From NCBI RefSeq assembly GCF_035658495.1, contig NZ_CP141944.1, positions 2,630,001 to 2,694,000 on the forward strand: DNA of 64,000 nucleotides, written 5' to 3'. This stretch comes from Novosphingobium sp. RL4 (GTDB taxonomy: Bacteria > Pseudomonadota > Alphaproteobacteria > Sphingomonadales > Sphingomonadaceae). Below, in pieces: positions 1 through 9,652 of this stretch. The stretch's first letter is position 1; each line of letters starts with the position of its first letter. The position numbers were made by a program, and so were the translations under genes. The notes below the pieces were generated by a model. The model saw only the letters and a list, made by a program, of their open reading frames with translations. It was not told where the DNA came from and did no database searches.

Positions 1-356
<356 letters not shown>

Positions 357-431
357 AGTCGCATCGAGAGCCGCTCCCTACAGGACAGCCTGCGCCGGCG
401 GACATCCCCTCCTGCATCGGGAGAAGAGAGA

Positions 432-1079
432 ATGGCAAAGACGAACCAGCACGCAGCACCCGCGCAAGAGCCCCTGGTGCTGCTCATCCCCGGTCTTGAC
501 GGCAGCGGCCCCGGTCACTGGCAGCGCCGCTGGGCCGAAGAGATGGACAATGCCCAGATGGTCGACCTCGGCCTTTGGGAAAAGCCGCATCGCAACACCT
601 GGATCAACCGCCTGAACCTATCGGTCCAGCGCGCCGGCCGGCCGGTGGTGCTGGTGGCGCACAGCCTCGGCTGCCTGTTGACGGCGTGGTGGGCGAAATT
701 CGAACAGCCCGGCTGGTCTTCGCCCGTCGTGGGCGCGCTGCTGGTGGCCCCGCCGGAAGTGGACTTCTTCCCGCGCGACGACCGCCTGAACGGCTTCGCG
801 CCAACGCCGAGCGACGAACTGCCCTTCCCCTCGATCCTCGTGGCCAGCCGCAACGATCCGTGGATCGGCTTCCCGACGGCACGGCTGCTGGCCCGCCAAT
901 GGGGCAGCCAGTTCGTGGACGCGGGCGAGACCGGCCACATCAATGCGGATTCGAAGATCGGAAGCTGGGAAGACGGCAAGCAGCTGCTTCGCCAGTTGAC
1001 CGGCAGCGCCGCTGCCTCTGCCCGGCACTACCCATCGGCCCATGCCGACGGGTCGGACGGCCTTGAACTGGGCCACTGA
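432..1079 (+). CDS. RBBP9/YdeN-family alpha/beta serine hydrolase
   Basis: A 215-residue cytoplasmic protein with the compact alpha/beta-hydrolase fold of the RBBP9/YdeN family (DUF1234-type). The N-terminal strand reads PLVLLIPGLDGSGPGHW, and the catalytic triad can be assigned as Ser78 in VAHSLG, Asp142 in SRNDPW and His169 in TGHINADS, all in the usual order. There is no signal peptide. GGAGAAGAGAGA directly precedes the ATG. The C-terminal 30 residues are low in complexity and beyond the family core. Substrates of bacterial members are mostly unknown. It is transcribed alone from the promoter at 328-356 and converges on pgi over a shared terminator. Confidence 0.85.
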   Translation: MAKTNQHAAPAQEPLVLLIPGLDGSGPGHWQRRWAEEMDNAQMVDLGLWEKPHRNTWINRLNLSVQRAGRPVVLVAHSLGCLLTAWWAKFEQPGWSSPVVGALLVAPPEVDFFPRDDRLNGFAPTPSDELPFPSILVASRNDPWIGFPTARLLARQWGSQFVDAGETGHINADSKIGSWEDGKQLLRQLTGSAAASARHYPSAHADGSDGLELGH

Positions 1080-1103
1080 GCGCCAGGGCCGAATTCAGCA
1101 ACA

Positions 1104-1137
1104 AGCCGAAGGGGGCATGATCACGCCCCCTTCGGCT
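1104..1137. terminator. Hairpin between convergent hydrolase and pgi genes
   Basis: A perfect 13-bp stem, AGCCGAAGGGGGC (1104-1116) with GCCCCCTTCGGCT (1125-1137), closes an 8-nt loop in the 70-nt gap between two convergent genes. There is no strong T-tract, so it may act as a bidirectional transcription stop or as an mRNA end stabiliser. Confidence 0.65.
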
Positions 1138-1148
1138 CAGGCTCTCGT

Positions 1149-2669
1149 TCAGGCGATCCCGGAAAGCTGAAGCAGCGCCTCGGTCGAAGGATCGAACGTG
1201 GTGCCGCCCTTCTCGATCTGCTTGGCGATCTCCTTGCCCAGTTCCACGCCGAACTGGTCGAACGGGTTGATCCCCATCAGCACGGCATTGGCGAACGTGC
1301 GGTGTTCATGGAACGCCACGAGCGCGCCGAACGTGGCGGGCGAGACTTCGTCGAGCAGGATCGTCGCCGAGGGACGGTCCCCCGGATAGGCGCGCGCGGG
1401 ATCTTCGCTGCCCTTGCCCGCCATCAGCGCCGCGCCCTGAGCGAAACAGTTCGACAGGAGGATGCGGTGATGCGCGGGGTTGAGATCGTCGCCCGGCGCG
1501 ATGGCGGCGATGAAGTCCACCGGGACGAGGTTGGTGCCCTGGTGGAGGAGCTGAAACACCGCATGCTGGGCATCGGTGCCGACTCCGCCCCAGGTGATCG
1601 GCGCGGTCGGCGCGACCACCGGCGAACCGTCCACCTTCACGCTCTTGCCGTTCGATTCCATCTCCAGCTGCTGGAGATAGTCGGGCAGCAGGGCGAGACG
1701 CTCGTCATAGGCGAAGACCGCGCGGGTCTGGCAGCCGCGCAGGCGCGTATAATACTGGTCGGCGAAGGCGGCGCGCAGCGGCAGGTTGTCGAGGCCGTCG
1801 GCGTCGCGGAAATGGATGTCCATCGCGGCCGCGCCGTCCAGCATTTCGGCGAAATCCGGCCAGCCCAGCGCCATGGCGACCGGGAAACCGATCGACGACC
1901 ACAGCGAGTAGCGGCCGCCCACGCTTTCCGAGAACGGCAGGATGCGGGTTTCGTCCACCCCCCACTCCATCGCCTTGTCCGGCGCGGCGGTCAGCGCGAC
2001 GACGCGGCCGTACGGGTCTTCGACGCCGTGCTCGCGCATCCAGCCCAGCACGCTGTCCGCATTGGTCATCGTCTCGATGGTGGTGAAGGTCTTGGAAGCG
2101 ACCGCCAGCATCGTCGTGGCCGGATCGCACTTTGCAAACGCGGCTTCGAGCGCGCATCCGTCGATATTGGAGACGACATGAACGTCCACCATGGCACCGT
2201 CGCGGGCCAGCGCGTCGATCGCCAGCGCCGGGCCGAGCGCCGATCCGCCGATGCCGACGTGGATCAGGTGCTTCACCTCGCCCATGGCGCCGCGGTGGAT
2301 GGCCTCGACGATGGCGGCCATGCGGGCATGGTTCTCGAACGCGGTCGCGACGCCTTCCTCGCTGCCGACACCGCGCTGGGCGGTATGCTCGGCCGCGCGG
2401 CCTTCCGTCTGGTTGACGATCTCGCCCGCGAACAGCGCCGCGCGGCGACCGTCGAAGTCCATCGCGGCGGCCAGTTCCTCGAAGGCGGCGACATGGGCGG
2501 CATCGAGGTGAGTCTTCGACCAGTCGAACCGGATTGCGCCGGGGCTGGTCTCGTCACCGAGTTCGAGACGGGTCGCGAGCAGGTCCAGACGGCCGGAATC
2601 GGCATCGAAAAGCTCGGAAAGCGTCGGTTTGGGCAATGCTTCCAGCTTGTTCCACACCGCTTCGCTCAT
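1149..2669 (-). CDS. pgi: Glucose-6-phosphate isomerase
   Basis: Interconverts glucose 6-phosphate and fructose 6-phosphate in the cytoplasm. The 506-residue product matches the short bacterial PGI length. Visible family blocks are the sugar-phosphate-binding SKTFTTIETMTNA, the segment WGGVGTDAQHAVFQLLHQGT containing the catalytic His, and the C-terminal signature NPFDQFGVELGK. The frame is open upstream to 2756, but the ATG at 2669 is preferred because AAGGA lies just before it and the family N-terminus begins there. It is a single gene between a convergent hydrolase and the divergent lepB string. In sphingomonads it would serve gluconeogenesis and the Entner-Doudoroff cycle (known for the group, not shown here). 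Confidence 0.95.
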   Translation of the reverse strand: MSEAVWNKLEALPKPTLSELFDADSGRLDLLATRLELGDETSPGAIRFDWSKTHLDAAHVAAFEELAAAMDFDGRRAALFAGEIVNQTEGRAAEHTAQRGVGSEEGVATAFENHARMAAIVEAIHRGAMGEVKHLIHVGIGGSALGPALAIDALARDGAMVDVHVVSNIDGCALEAAFAKCDPATTMLAVASKTFTTIETMTNADSVLGWMREHGVEDPYGRVVALTAAPDKAMEWGVDETRILPFSESVGGRYSLWSSIGFPVAMALGWPDFAEMLDGAAAMDIHFRDADGLDNLPLRAAFADQYYTRLRGCQTRAVFAYDERLALLPDYLQQLEMESNGKSVKVDGSPVVAPTAPITWGGVGTDAQHAVFQLLHQGTNLVPVDFIAAIAPGDDLNPAHHRILLSNCFAQGAALMAGKGSEDPARAYPGDRPSATILLDEVSPATFGALVAFHEHRTFANAVLMGINPFDQFGVELGKEIAKQIEKGGTTFDPSTEALLQLSGIA

Positions 2670-2848
2670 GCCATGGTTCCTTGTCTCAGGGTTGGGGGCC
2701 AGCCTTATGCATAGCAGGCGGGAGAAGGCCAAGGTCATTCTTGTGCACAGATGCACGTCGGGAACATGACGTTTTTGATCGATACCGGTACGCTTTCCCT
2801 CGGTATCTCACTTGACGGATGCCCCTGCGCGCAACAAGGGTTCGAGCC

Positions 2849-3733
2849 ATGAGCGACATCGAAACCGCGACTTCCGGCCTCACCACCGAAACATCTGCCG
2901 CGCCCGCGCCGGGCGCCAGCGGAAAGCCTGTCAAAAAGGACGCCAAGAAGGATGCCAAGAAGGACGAGGGCTTCTTCTCCTTCCTCCTCTGGCTGGTTCT
3001 CGGCGTGGTGGTGCTGCGCAGCTTCATCATCTCGCCCTTCAACATCCCCAGCGAGTCGATGCTGCCGCGCCTGCTGAACGGGGACTACCTGTTCGCGTCC
3101 AAGTGGTCCTACGGCTATTCGAAGTATTCGCTGCCCTTCAGCCTGCCGCTGATCCCGGGCCGCATCCTCGCCAGCCAGCCCGATCGCGGCGACGTGGTGA
3201 TCTTCAAGGCGCCTCCCGGCAACGACGTCGACTACATCAAGCGCGTGATCGGCCTGCCCGGCGACGAAGTGCAGGTGAAGGGCGGACAGGTCTGGCTCAA
3301 CGGCAAGGCCGTGCCGCGCGTCAAGCAGCCCGATTTCGTGCTGCCGGTCACCGCCAACACCCATTGCTACGCGCCGGAGTTCGAGGGCAAGGACGCCGCG
3401 GGCGACCCGGTCTGCAACTATCCGCAGTTCCGCGAGACGCTGCCCGGCGGCAAGAGCTACAACGTGCTCGACCTCGGCCAGACCCCGCAGGACGACACCG
3501 GCGTCTATATCGTGCCCGAAGGCCACATGTTCCTGATGGGCGACAACCGCGACAACTCGCTCGACAGCCGCTTCCCGGCGATCGAGGGCCAGGGCATCGG
3601 CATCGTCCCGCAGGACAACCTGGTGGGCAAGGCCGCCGTCATGATGTTCTCCACCAACGGCGGCGCCGAATGGCTCAAGCCCTGGACCTGGTTCACCGCC
3701 GCGCGCTGGAGCCGGATCGGGAGCGTGATCTGA
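2849..3733 (+). CDS. lepB: Signal peptidase I
   Basis: Membrane-bound leader peptidase that cleaves Sec and Tat signal peptides on the periplasmic side. After a Lys/Ala-rich cytoplasmic head (residues 26-40) there is one membrane anchor (about 42-62), then the S26 box SESMLP with catalytic Ser70, box C/D DYIKRVIGLPGD with the general-base Lys131, and box E GDNRDNSLDSR near residue 233. The 294-residue length is normal. The start at 2849 follows AAGGG; an in-frame ATG at 2819 would add ten residues unlike the family. It is the first gene of lepB-rnc-era-lipoprotein, with no gap before rnc. Confidence 0.95.
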   Translation: MSDIETATSGLTTETSAAPAPGASGKPVKKDAKKDAKKDEGFFSFLLWLVLGVVVLRSFIISPFNIPSESMLPRLLNGDYLFASKWSYGYSKYSLPFSLPLIPGRILASQPDRGDVVIFKAPPGNDVDYIKRVIGLPGDEVQVKGGQVWLNGKAVPRVKQPDFVLPVTANTHCYAPEFEGKDAAGDPVCNYPQFRETLPGGKSYNVLDLGQTPQDDTGVYIVPEGHMFLMGDNRDNSLDSRFPAIEGQGIGIVPQDNLVGKAAVMMFSTNGGAEWLKPWTWFTAARWSRIGSVI

Positions 3734-4402
3734 GTGCTTGACCAAAAGGACCGCGAGTTCCTCGCCGGCGTCTCGGGCGGCAAGCCCGCCGACGAGGCAC
3801 TCTGGCTAGCCGCCCTCACTCACGGCAGCACCGGCGAGAAGCGCAATTACGAACGACTGGAATTCCTCGGCGACCGGGTTCTCGGACTCTCGGTCGCCGA
3901 ATGGCTTTTCGAAAACAGCGAGGAAGCGGAAGGCCGCCTCTCGCAGCGCCTCAACGCGCTCGTCAGCCGCCAGACCTGCGCGCAGGTCGCCCGTCAGATC
4001 GGCCTCGGCCCGCACATGCGGCTGGGCAAGCAGGCCCGCGACGATGGCGGCCTCGACAGCGACAATATCCTGGGCGACGTGATGGAGGCGCTGATCGGCG
4101 CCTGTTTCACCGAGCGGGGCTTCGAAGCCGCGCGCGATATGGTAAGGGCTCTCTGGGCCGAACCGATGCAGGGCAAGACGGGCAAGCGCAAGCATCCCAA
4201 GTCCGCCCTGCAGGAATGGGCGGCGGGCAATCGCCGCCGCACCCCCGAATACAAGCTGGTCGAGCGTTCAGGCCCCGACCATGCCTCGCAGTTCACCGTC
4301 GAGGTGGCAGTACATAATGTCGGCGCAGCGCGTGCCACGGCCAATTCCAAGCAGGATGCCGAAACCCGCGCCGCCGAGGAATTCATGAGGAAATTCGCAT
4401 GA
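3734..4402 (+). CDS. rnc: Ribonuclease III
   Basis: Double-strand-specific endoribonuclease for rRNA processing and mRNA control, 222 residues. It begins with GTG immediately after the lepB stop codon. The catalytic signature NYERLEFLGD occupies residues 38-47, a second acidic patch (LGDVMEALIGA, about 113-123) supplies further Mg2+ ligands, and a C-terminal dsRNA-binding domain runs from about residue 150 (PKSALQEWA to NSKQDAETRAAEEF). Its stop overlaps the era start by 4 nt. The lepB-rnc-era order is classical in proteobacteria. Confidence 0.95.
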   Translation: MLDQKDREFLAGVSGGKPADEALWLAALTHGSTGEKRNYERLEFLGDRVLGLSVAEWLFENSEEAEGRLSQRLNALVSRQTCAQVARQIGLGPHMRLGKQARDDGGLDSDNILGDVMEALIGACFTERGFEAARDMVRALWAEPMQGKTGKRKHPKSALQEWAAGNRRRTPEYKLVERSGPDHASQFTVEVAVHNVGAARATANSKQDAETRAAEEFMRKFA

Positions 4403-5292
4403 CCCAGCATTGCGGTCTCGTTGCCGTCATCGGCGCCCCCAACGCGGGCAAGTCCACGCTCGTCAATGCGCTCGTCGGGCAGAAAGTGGCGATCGTCTCC
4501 GCCAAGGCCCAGACCACCCGCGCCCGCCTGATGGGCATTGCCCTGCTCGATGAAACGCAGATCATCCTGGCCGACACGCCCGGCATCTTCGAGCCGCGCC
4601 GCAGGCTCGACCGCGCGATGGTCGCCGCCGCCTGGGAAGGCGCGCAGGAAGCGGACGCCGTGCTGCTGGTGGTCGATCCCATCAAGAAGCGCCGCCATGA
4701 ACTTGAGCCCCTGCTCGAAGCCCTGGCCGCGCGCCCGGAACGCAAGATCCTGGTCATCAACAAGGTCGATGCCGGCGCCAAGGAACCGCTTCTCGTCCTG
4801 GCCCAGGAACTGACCGGCAAGGTCGAGTTCGACGAAGTGTTCTTCGTCTCGGCGCTCTCGGGCGACGGCGTGCCCGAACTCAAGACCCATCTTGCCGGGC
4901 TGATGCCCGAAGGCCCCTGGCACTATCCCGAGGACCAGGTGTCCGACGCCAGCGAACGCCTGCTCGCCTGCGAGATCACGCGCGAGCAGCTCTATCGCCA
5001 GCTTCACGAGGAGCTGCCCTACGACGCCGCCGTGCGCCCCGAAGGCTACGAGCAGCGCAAGGACGGCTCGGTGGAGATCCGCCAGCAGATCGTCGTCACC
5101 CGCGACAACCAGCGCGCCATCGTGCTGGGCAAAGGCGGTTCCAAGATCAAGTCCATCGGCGAGGCCGCCCGCAAGGAACTGGCCGAAGTGCTGGGCCAGA
5201 AGGTCCACCTCTTCCTCCACGTCAAGGTCGAGGAAAACTGGGCCGACGCCCGCGACATCTACGAAGAGATCGGGCTGGACTGGGTCAAGTAA
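4399..5292 (+). CDS. era: GTPase Era
   Basis: Essential GTPase that binds the 3' end of 16S rRNA during 30S assembly. The G domain shows G1 GAPNAGKST (12-20), G3 DTPG (59-62) and G4 NKVD (121-124). The C-terminal KH domain contains GKGGSKIKSIGEAARKEL at about residues 237-254. The 297-residue length is typical. Its ATG overlaps the rnc stop in ATGA, so translation is probably coupled, and its own TAA overlaps the next ATG in TAATG. Confidence 0.96.
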   Translation: MTQHCGLVAVIGAPNAGKSTLVNALVGQKVAIVSAKAQTTRARLMGIALLDETQIILADTPGIFEPRRRLDRAMVAAAWEGAQEADAVLLVVDPIKKRRHELEPLLEALAARPERKILVINKVDAGAKEPLLVLAQELTGKVEFDEVFFVSALSGDGVPELKTHLAGLMPEGPWHYPEDQVSDASERLLACEITREQLYRQLHEELPYDAAVRPEGYEQRKDGSVEIRQQIVVTRDNQRAIVLGKGGSKIKSIGEAARKELAEVLGQKVHLFLHVKVEENWADARDIYEEIGLDWVK

Positions 5293-6365
5293 TGACGCGA
5301 ATCACGTCGACGGCGATCACGGCCGCCGTCCTGCTGCTGGGCGGCTGCGCCACCCCCTACATGAAGGCCCGCGCGGCCGAGAACGACCAGGTCGCCGCCG
5401 TCGAGGAAAGCCTTGCCGGTCAGCGCTATGTCGCGATCGGCTCGTCGTTTGCCGCCGGCCCGATGCTGCCCCCCGCCAAGCCCGGCGCGCCGGTGCGCTG
5501 CGGGCAGAGCATGAACAATTACCCGACCCTGCTGGCCGAACGCTTCGGCATGGTCCTGACCGACCGTTCCTGCTCGGGCGCGACGACCAACAACGTGCTG
5601 GGTCCATGGGGCGACATTCCGCCGCAGATCAACTCCGTCACCCCGCAGACGCGGCTGGTGACGGTGACCATCGGCGGCAACGATCTCAACTACATCGGCA
5701 ACCTTTTCACCGCGACCTGCCTCTACCGCGCCAGCCAGTTGCCGCCCGGCAGCAAGCGCGCCGCCTGCGGCACGGTGAAAGTGCCCACCGAAGTCGAATA
5801 TGCGCGCGACGAGATGCAGATGATGGAGATCGCGCGCCGCATCCGCACGGTGGCCCCGCGCGCGCGGCTGGTCTTCGTGCAGTACCTCAATCCGCTGCCG
5901 CAGCCCGGCTCGCTCTGCGCCGCCACGCCGATCAGCGAGGAACACGCCGCGATCGTCCGCCGCATCGGCCTGCGCCTGTCCGAGATCACCGGCCGCGTGG
6001 CACAGGCCTACGGCGCCATCGTCGTCGAGATGAACCAGTCTTCGGCCGCGCATACGCCCTGCGATGCGGTGCCGTGGATGATCGGCTCGCCCGAGGGTTA
6101 TGATGGCAGGCAGGGCCTGCAATGGCACCTCAATTTCGCCGGAATGCAGGCGACCGCCAACGACATCGGCTGGTGGCTGACCCGCAGCGGCGTGAAGCAG
6201 ACGAAGCCGACGGTAACCGTCCAGCCGCAGTCCGTACCGCAAGGTGTACCCACGATCGTCGTGCCGCCCGCCGTTCCCGGCACCGCGCCCACGCCGAAAC
6301 CGTCCCCCACGCCCACCGCGACGCCGACAGCCTCGACCGCCACTGGCAAGCCCAGTCGGCGCTAG
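5292..6365 (+). CDS. SGNH/GDSL-type esterase lipoprotein
   Basis: A 357-residue envelope hydrolase. A lipoprotein signal ends in LLLGGC with Cys19 as the lipidated residue. Block I is GSSFAAG (nucleophile probably Ser52), block III is GGNDLNY, and the catalytic His is probably in LQWHLNFAG near residue 278. Several Cys suggest disulfides, as in secreted SGNH lipases of the Streptomyces type. The last 60 residues are a Pro/Thr-rich tail, probably unstructured or wall-spanning. The start overlaps the era stop (TAATG), so it is the last gene of the lepB string. The substrate is unknown, with lipid or acylated sugar possible. It overlaps the stop of the convergent MFS gene by 4 nt. Confidence 0.8.
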   Translation: MTRITSTAITAAVLLLGGCATPYMKARAAENDQVAAVEESLAGQRYVAIGSSFAAGPMLPPAKPGAPVRCGQSMNNYPTLLAERFGMVLTDRSCSGATTNNVLGPWGDIPPQINSVTPQTRLVTVTIGGNDLNYIGNLFTATCLYRASQLPPGSKRAACGTVKVPTEVEYARDEMQMMEIARRIRTVAPRARLVFVQYLNPLPQPGSLCAATPISEEHAAIVRRIGLRLSEITGRVAQAYGAIVVEMNQSSAAHTPCDAVPWMIGSPEGYDGRQGLQWHLNFAGMQATANDIGWWLTRSGVKQTKPTVTVQPQSVPQGVPTIVVPPAVPGTAPTPKPSPTPTATPTASTATGKPSRR

Positions 6366-7768
6366 GCCCTTTCCGCCAGCCTCCACCGCGCGAGGCTGGC
6401 GATGGCCGCGATGGCCGCCAGTCCGGCGGCCGCCAGCATCGGCGCCGGCGCCGGCCCCTGTCCCGCGCCGAGCGAGAGCATCGCCCCGATCATCGCCGCG
6501 CCGAGCGTCTGCCCGAACAGGCGCCCGGTAGCGAGCAACCCGCCCGCCGCCGCCGAGCGCTCGCGCGGGGCATTGCCCACGATCATGCGCGCGTTGGGCG
6601 AGAAGAACAGACTGAAACCGAACGCGGCCACGACCAGCCGCCAGGCAATTGCGAAAGCGCCGGCATGGTCGGGCAGGAAGCCGAGCAGCACCAGCCCGGT
6701 CACCGCGATGGTCATTCCCACCAGTCCCATGATCGACGGCGAGACGTGGTCCGACAGCCACCCCGCAAGGGGCGCGACGACCAGCATCGTCAGGGGAAAC
6801 GGCAGGACCAGCAGCCCGACCTGCTCGGCGCTGTAACCCATGCCCTGCTCCAGCCGGAACGGCAGCGCCACGATCAGCGCCGCCGAACCGATGAAGGCGG
6901 CGACGGCGGCGATGGTGGACAGCCCGATGGCGGGACGGGCCATGAGGTCCACCGGAAACACCGGGCTCGTTTTTCCGCGCTCCCGGCGGGCCAGCAGCAG
7001 GGCCGAGCCGATGCCTGCCAGCGCCGCCGCAATGCCCGGTTCCACCATGCCGCCATGCGCCGCCAGTTCCACCCCGCCGATCAGCAATACGAAGCTACCC
7101 GCACTCCACAGGCCCGATACCCAGTCGAACGGCGTGTCTCCGCGTTCGGGATCGGGCAGGAAGCGCCCGATCACCAGCGAGATCAGGGCGAACGGCACCG
7201 CCGCCACGAAGACCCAGCGCCAGTCGGCATGGGCGACGATGAAGCCGCCCAGCACCGGCGCCAGCGCGTTAGACGAAGCGACGATCACCGAATTGATGCC
7301 CAGCCCGCTGCCGAGCCGCGCCTTGGGGTAGATCTGCCGGATCAGCGCGGTACCGACGCTCATCGCCATGCCCGCACCAAGCGCCTGCCCGGCGCGGATC
7401 GCCAGCAGCATCGGCAGCGAGTTGGCGAGGAATGCCAGCGCCGAGGCTGCCATGAAGATCACCTGCCCCGTCTGGTAGACCCGCCGCAGCCCCAGCCGCT
7501 CGCCAAGATTGGCGAAAGGCAGCAGGGCCATGACCATGACGAGCTGGTAGACCGTCACCACGTTGACGACGACGCCCTGCTCCACCGACAGTTCGCGGGC
7601 GATCGTCGGCAGCGCCACATTGGCAATGGTCCCGTCGAGCACGAACAGGGCCGTGCCGAAGGAGATCGCCACGATCGCCCACAACCTGCGCGGCATAGGC
7701 AGGCCGGAATCGTGGTCATCAACGGCAGCGGGTTCGAGCGCCGCCTCTTCGTCTCGCATACGCAGCAT
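6362..7768 (-). CDS. MFS drug:H+ antiporter, DHA2 family
   Basis: A 468-residue inner-membrane transporter of the 14-helix DHA2 (EmrB/QacA) type. The first helix carries LFVLDGTIANVALPTIARE, the D1-like motif of this family, and hydrophobic segments continue to the C-terminus. GGAG lies 4 nt before the ATG. No membrane-fusion or outer-membrane partner and no regulator is adjacent, so it would act alone at the inner membrane. The substrate is unknown. It is divergent from the membrane protein at 7958. Confidence 0.85.
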   Translation of the reverse strand: MLRMRDEEAALEPAAVDDHDSGLPMPRRLWAIVAISFGTALFVLDGTIANVALPTIARELSVEQGVVVNVVTVYQLVMVMALLPFANLGERLGLRRVYQTGQVIFMAASALAFLANSLPMLLAIRAGQALGAGMAMSVGTALIRQIYPKARLGSGLGINSVIVASSNALAPVLGGFIVAHADWRWVFVAAVPFALISLVIGRFLPDPERGDTPFDWVSGLWSAGSFVLLIGGVELAAHGGMVEPGIAAALAGIGSALLLARRERGKTSPVFPVDLMARPAIGLSTIAAVAAFIGSAALIVALPFRLEQGMGYSAEQVGLLVLPFPLTMLVVAPLAGWLSDHVSPSIMGLVGMTIAVTGLVLLGFLPDHAGAFAIAWRLVVAAFGFSLFFSPNARMIVGNAPRERSAAAGGLLATGRLFGQTLGAAMIGAMLSLGAGQGPAPAPMLAAAGLAAIAAIASLARWRLAERA

Positions 7769-7957
7769 GGCACTCCAACGCCCGAGTTCGGGATCGGTCG
7801 CAAGTTGCCCGGTGTAAGAATTTGTCGCAAGCCATACGAAAGTCCGTCCCCGTCACGCGGTAGTCGCCGGACTGCAATCTTGGCGCGCCATGAAGCCCCC
7901 GCCCTTGTCACCCGCCCGGCTTCCTCCAACGGCGATGGGGGCTGAAAGGGTCGCGCA

Positions 7958-9469
7958 ATGATCGCAATCGGACGAGCGGCGGCAAGGCGCCTTGCCGCAC
8001 ACCCCGGCTTCACGGCCGGGCGGCGGCTCGGTATCGCCTCGCCCCTGCTCTATCTCGCGGCCGGTTTCGTGCTGAGGCTTGCGATGTTCGGCAAGCCGGC
8101 ATTCCAGTCGGACGAACAGTTCTACCTGCTTGTCGGCCAGCGCATGGCCGAAGGCGCCCTGCCTTACGTCGATATCTGGGACCGCAAGCCTTACGGCCTG
8201 TTCCTCCTGTATCGCAGCCTGATCGCGCTGCCTGGCGATCCGGTGTTGGCGTATCAGCTTGCCGGGCTGCTGTTTTCGGTCCTGACGGCGCTGGCGATCG
8301 AGCGCATGGCCCGCCGGATCGCAACCCCGCGCGGCGCGCAGGCGGCGGGGCTGGCCTACCTGATCTACCAGCCGGTGTTCAACGTGGCGCTGGGGCAATC
8401 GCCGGTGTTCTACAACCTGCCTGTCGCCCTCGCCGCAATGCTGGCGATCGGTGCATTCGCGCGCAGGCAGGACGCCGCACTCGGCAGGCGCGGCCTCGGC
8501 GTCATGCTGCTGCTCGGCCTTGCCATGCAGATCAAGTACAGCGTCGTCTTCGAGGGGGTCGGGCTCGGGCTCATGCTGCTGTCACGGGGGATCCGCGATG
8601 GCTGGAGCCTGCCGCGCCTCGGCGCGACGGCGCTGCTCTGGGCCGGAGCCGCCCTCGCCCCGACGCTTGCGGTCTGGGCAGGCTATGCCCACACCGGGCA
8701 TGGCGAGGCTTTCGTGCAGGCCAATTTCCTCTCGATCTTCGGCCGCATGACCGACCAGAAGGACGCCTTCGCCCAGCTTGCCAAGGAGGCGCTGGCGCTG
8801 ATCCCCTTCGCGCTGGCCATCATTCTGGCGCCGCGCCGCTTGTCGCCCCTGCCCGCCTTTCATCCGGCTATCCTGACCGGCATCCGCATCTGGGCGCTCA
8901 GCGCCGTGCTAGGGTTTCTCGCGTTCGGGACGTGGTACGATCATTACCTCGGCCCGGTGCTCGTACCGCTCTGCGTCCTGGCCGCCCCTGCCTTGGCACG
9001 CAGCGCCCCGGGCGAGCGATGGTACGGACGGTTGCTGCTCGGGTTCGGCCTGCTCGGCGCCGTCATCGTCCCTGCGCTGCAAGTCCGCGAGCGCGGAACC
9101 TCGACCGAGTTCGCCGCCGCCAGCGCGGCCGTATCCCGCGAATTGCACGGCCGCTGCCTCTACGTCTACGAAGGCGACAGCGCGCTCTATCGCACCACCC
9201 GCGCCTGCATCCCGACACGCTTCGCCTATCCCAGCCATCTCAACGCGATGAACGAAGCCGGAGCGCTCGGCGTCGATCCGGTGGCGGAAGTCTCCCGCGT
9301 GCTCGCCTTGCGTCCCGGCGTGATCGTGGTCGCGGAATCGAGCCGCCCCAACCAGCCCAATTTCAGAACGCGGGCGCTGATACGAAACGCCCTCGCGCGC
9401 TCCTACGAGCGCTACGAGGGCGTGGTAATCGGTACGCGGAAATTCGGTCTCTACCGCCTCAGGCGGTGA
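7958..9469 (+). CDS. GT-C-like (ArnT/PMT-type) integral membrane protein
   Basis: A 503-residue polytopic membrane protein. The N-terminal half resembles GT-C glycosyltransferases of the ArnT/GT39 group: an acidic first loop (QSDEQFY, about residue 50), DIWDRKPYGLF near residue 71 resembling the conserved loop of these enzymes, then about nine more hydrophobic helices. The last 150 residues form a soluble domain with three Cys. AAAGGG precedes the ATG. If the assignment holds it would move a sugar from a polyprenyl-phosphate donor on the periplasmic face. Nothing nearby identifies acceptor or pathway. Confidence 0.6.
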   Translation: MIAIGRAAARRLAAHPGFTAGRRLGIASPLLYLAAGFVLRLAMFGKPAFQSDEQFYLLVGQRMAEGALPYVDIWDRKPYGLFLLYRSLIALPGDPVLAYQLAGLLFSVLTALAIERMARRIATPRGAQAAGLAYLIYQPVFNVALGQSPVFYNLPVALAAMLAIGAFARRQDAALGRRGLGVMLLLGLAMQIKYSVVFEGVGLGLMLLSRGIRDGWSLPRLGATALLWAGAALAPTLAVWAGYAHTGHGEAFVQANFLSIFGRMTDQKDAFAQLAKEALALIPFALAIILAPRRLSPLPAFHPAILTGIRIWALSAVLGFLAFGTWYDHYLGPVLVPLCVLAAPALARSAPGERWYGRLLLGFGLLGAVIVPALQVRERGTSTEFAAASAAVSRELHGRCLYVYEGDSALYRTTRACIPTRFAYPSHLNAMNEAGALGVDPVAEVSRVLALRPGVIVVAESSRPNQPNFRTRALIRNALARSYERYEGVVIGTRKFGLYRLRR

Positions 9470-9472
9470 ACC

Positions 9473-9652
9473 TCAGCGCGCCTTGGCGACGGCGATGCCG
9501 TGCTGGCGCGCGGCATCCTTGGTCGATTCCTCGGTGCGGTTGAGGGCCTTGGCGATTTCCTTCAGGCCCTTGCCCTTTCCGGCGAGAACCTGGAGCTTCT
9601 GCAGTTCCTCCGGCTTCCAGGGCTGCTTGTGCTTGGCGATCTTGTCGCTCAT
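9473..9652 (-). CDS. Small SANT/Myb-like helix-turn-helix protein coupled to topA
   Basis: A 59-residue basic protein beginning MSDKIAKHKQPWKPEE. Residues 11-52 read like a single SANT/Myb or winged HTH repeat: a Trp-x-Pro-Glu-Glu opening, LKEIAKALNRTEESTKDAAR as helix-turn-recognition helix, then a Gly-Ile turn. Its ATG overlaps the topA stop codon (ATGA), so it is translated after topA from the same message. It ends 3 nt before the convergent neighbour's stop. No characterised homologue is recalled. A role in binding DNA together with topoisomerase I is inference from position only. Confidence 0.65.
   Translation of the reverse strand: MSDKIAKHKQPWKPEELQKLQVLAGKGKGLKEIAKALNRTEESTKDAARQHGIAVAKAR

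Noticed and set aside
2758..2848. Inverted repeat GATACCG...CGGTATC before lepB as an operator
   Set aside because: The 13-nt spacer and lack of promoter boxes at fitting distance make it too weak to call.
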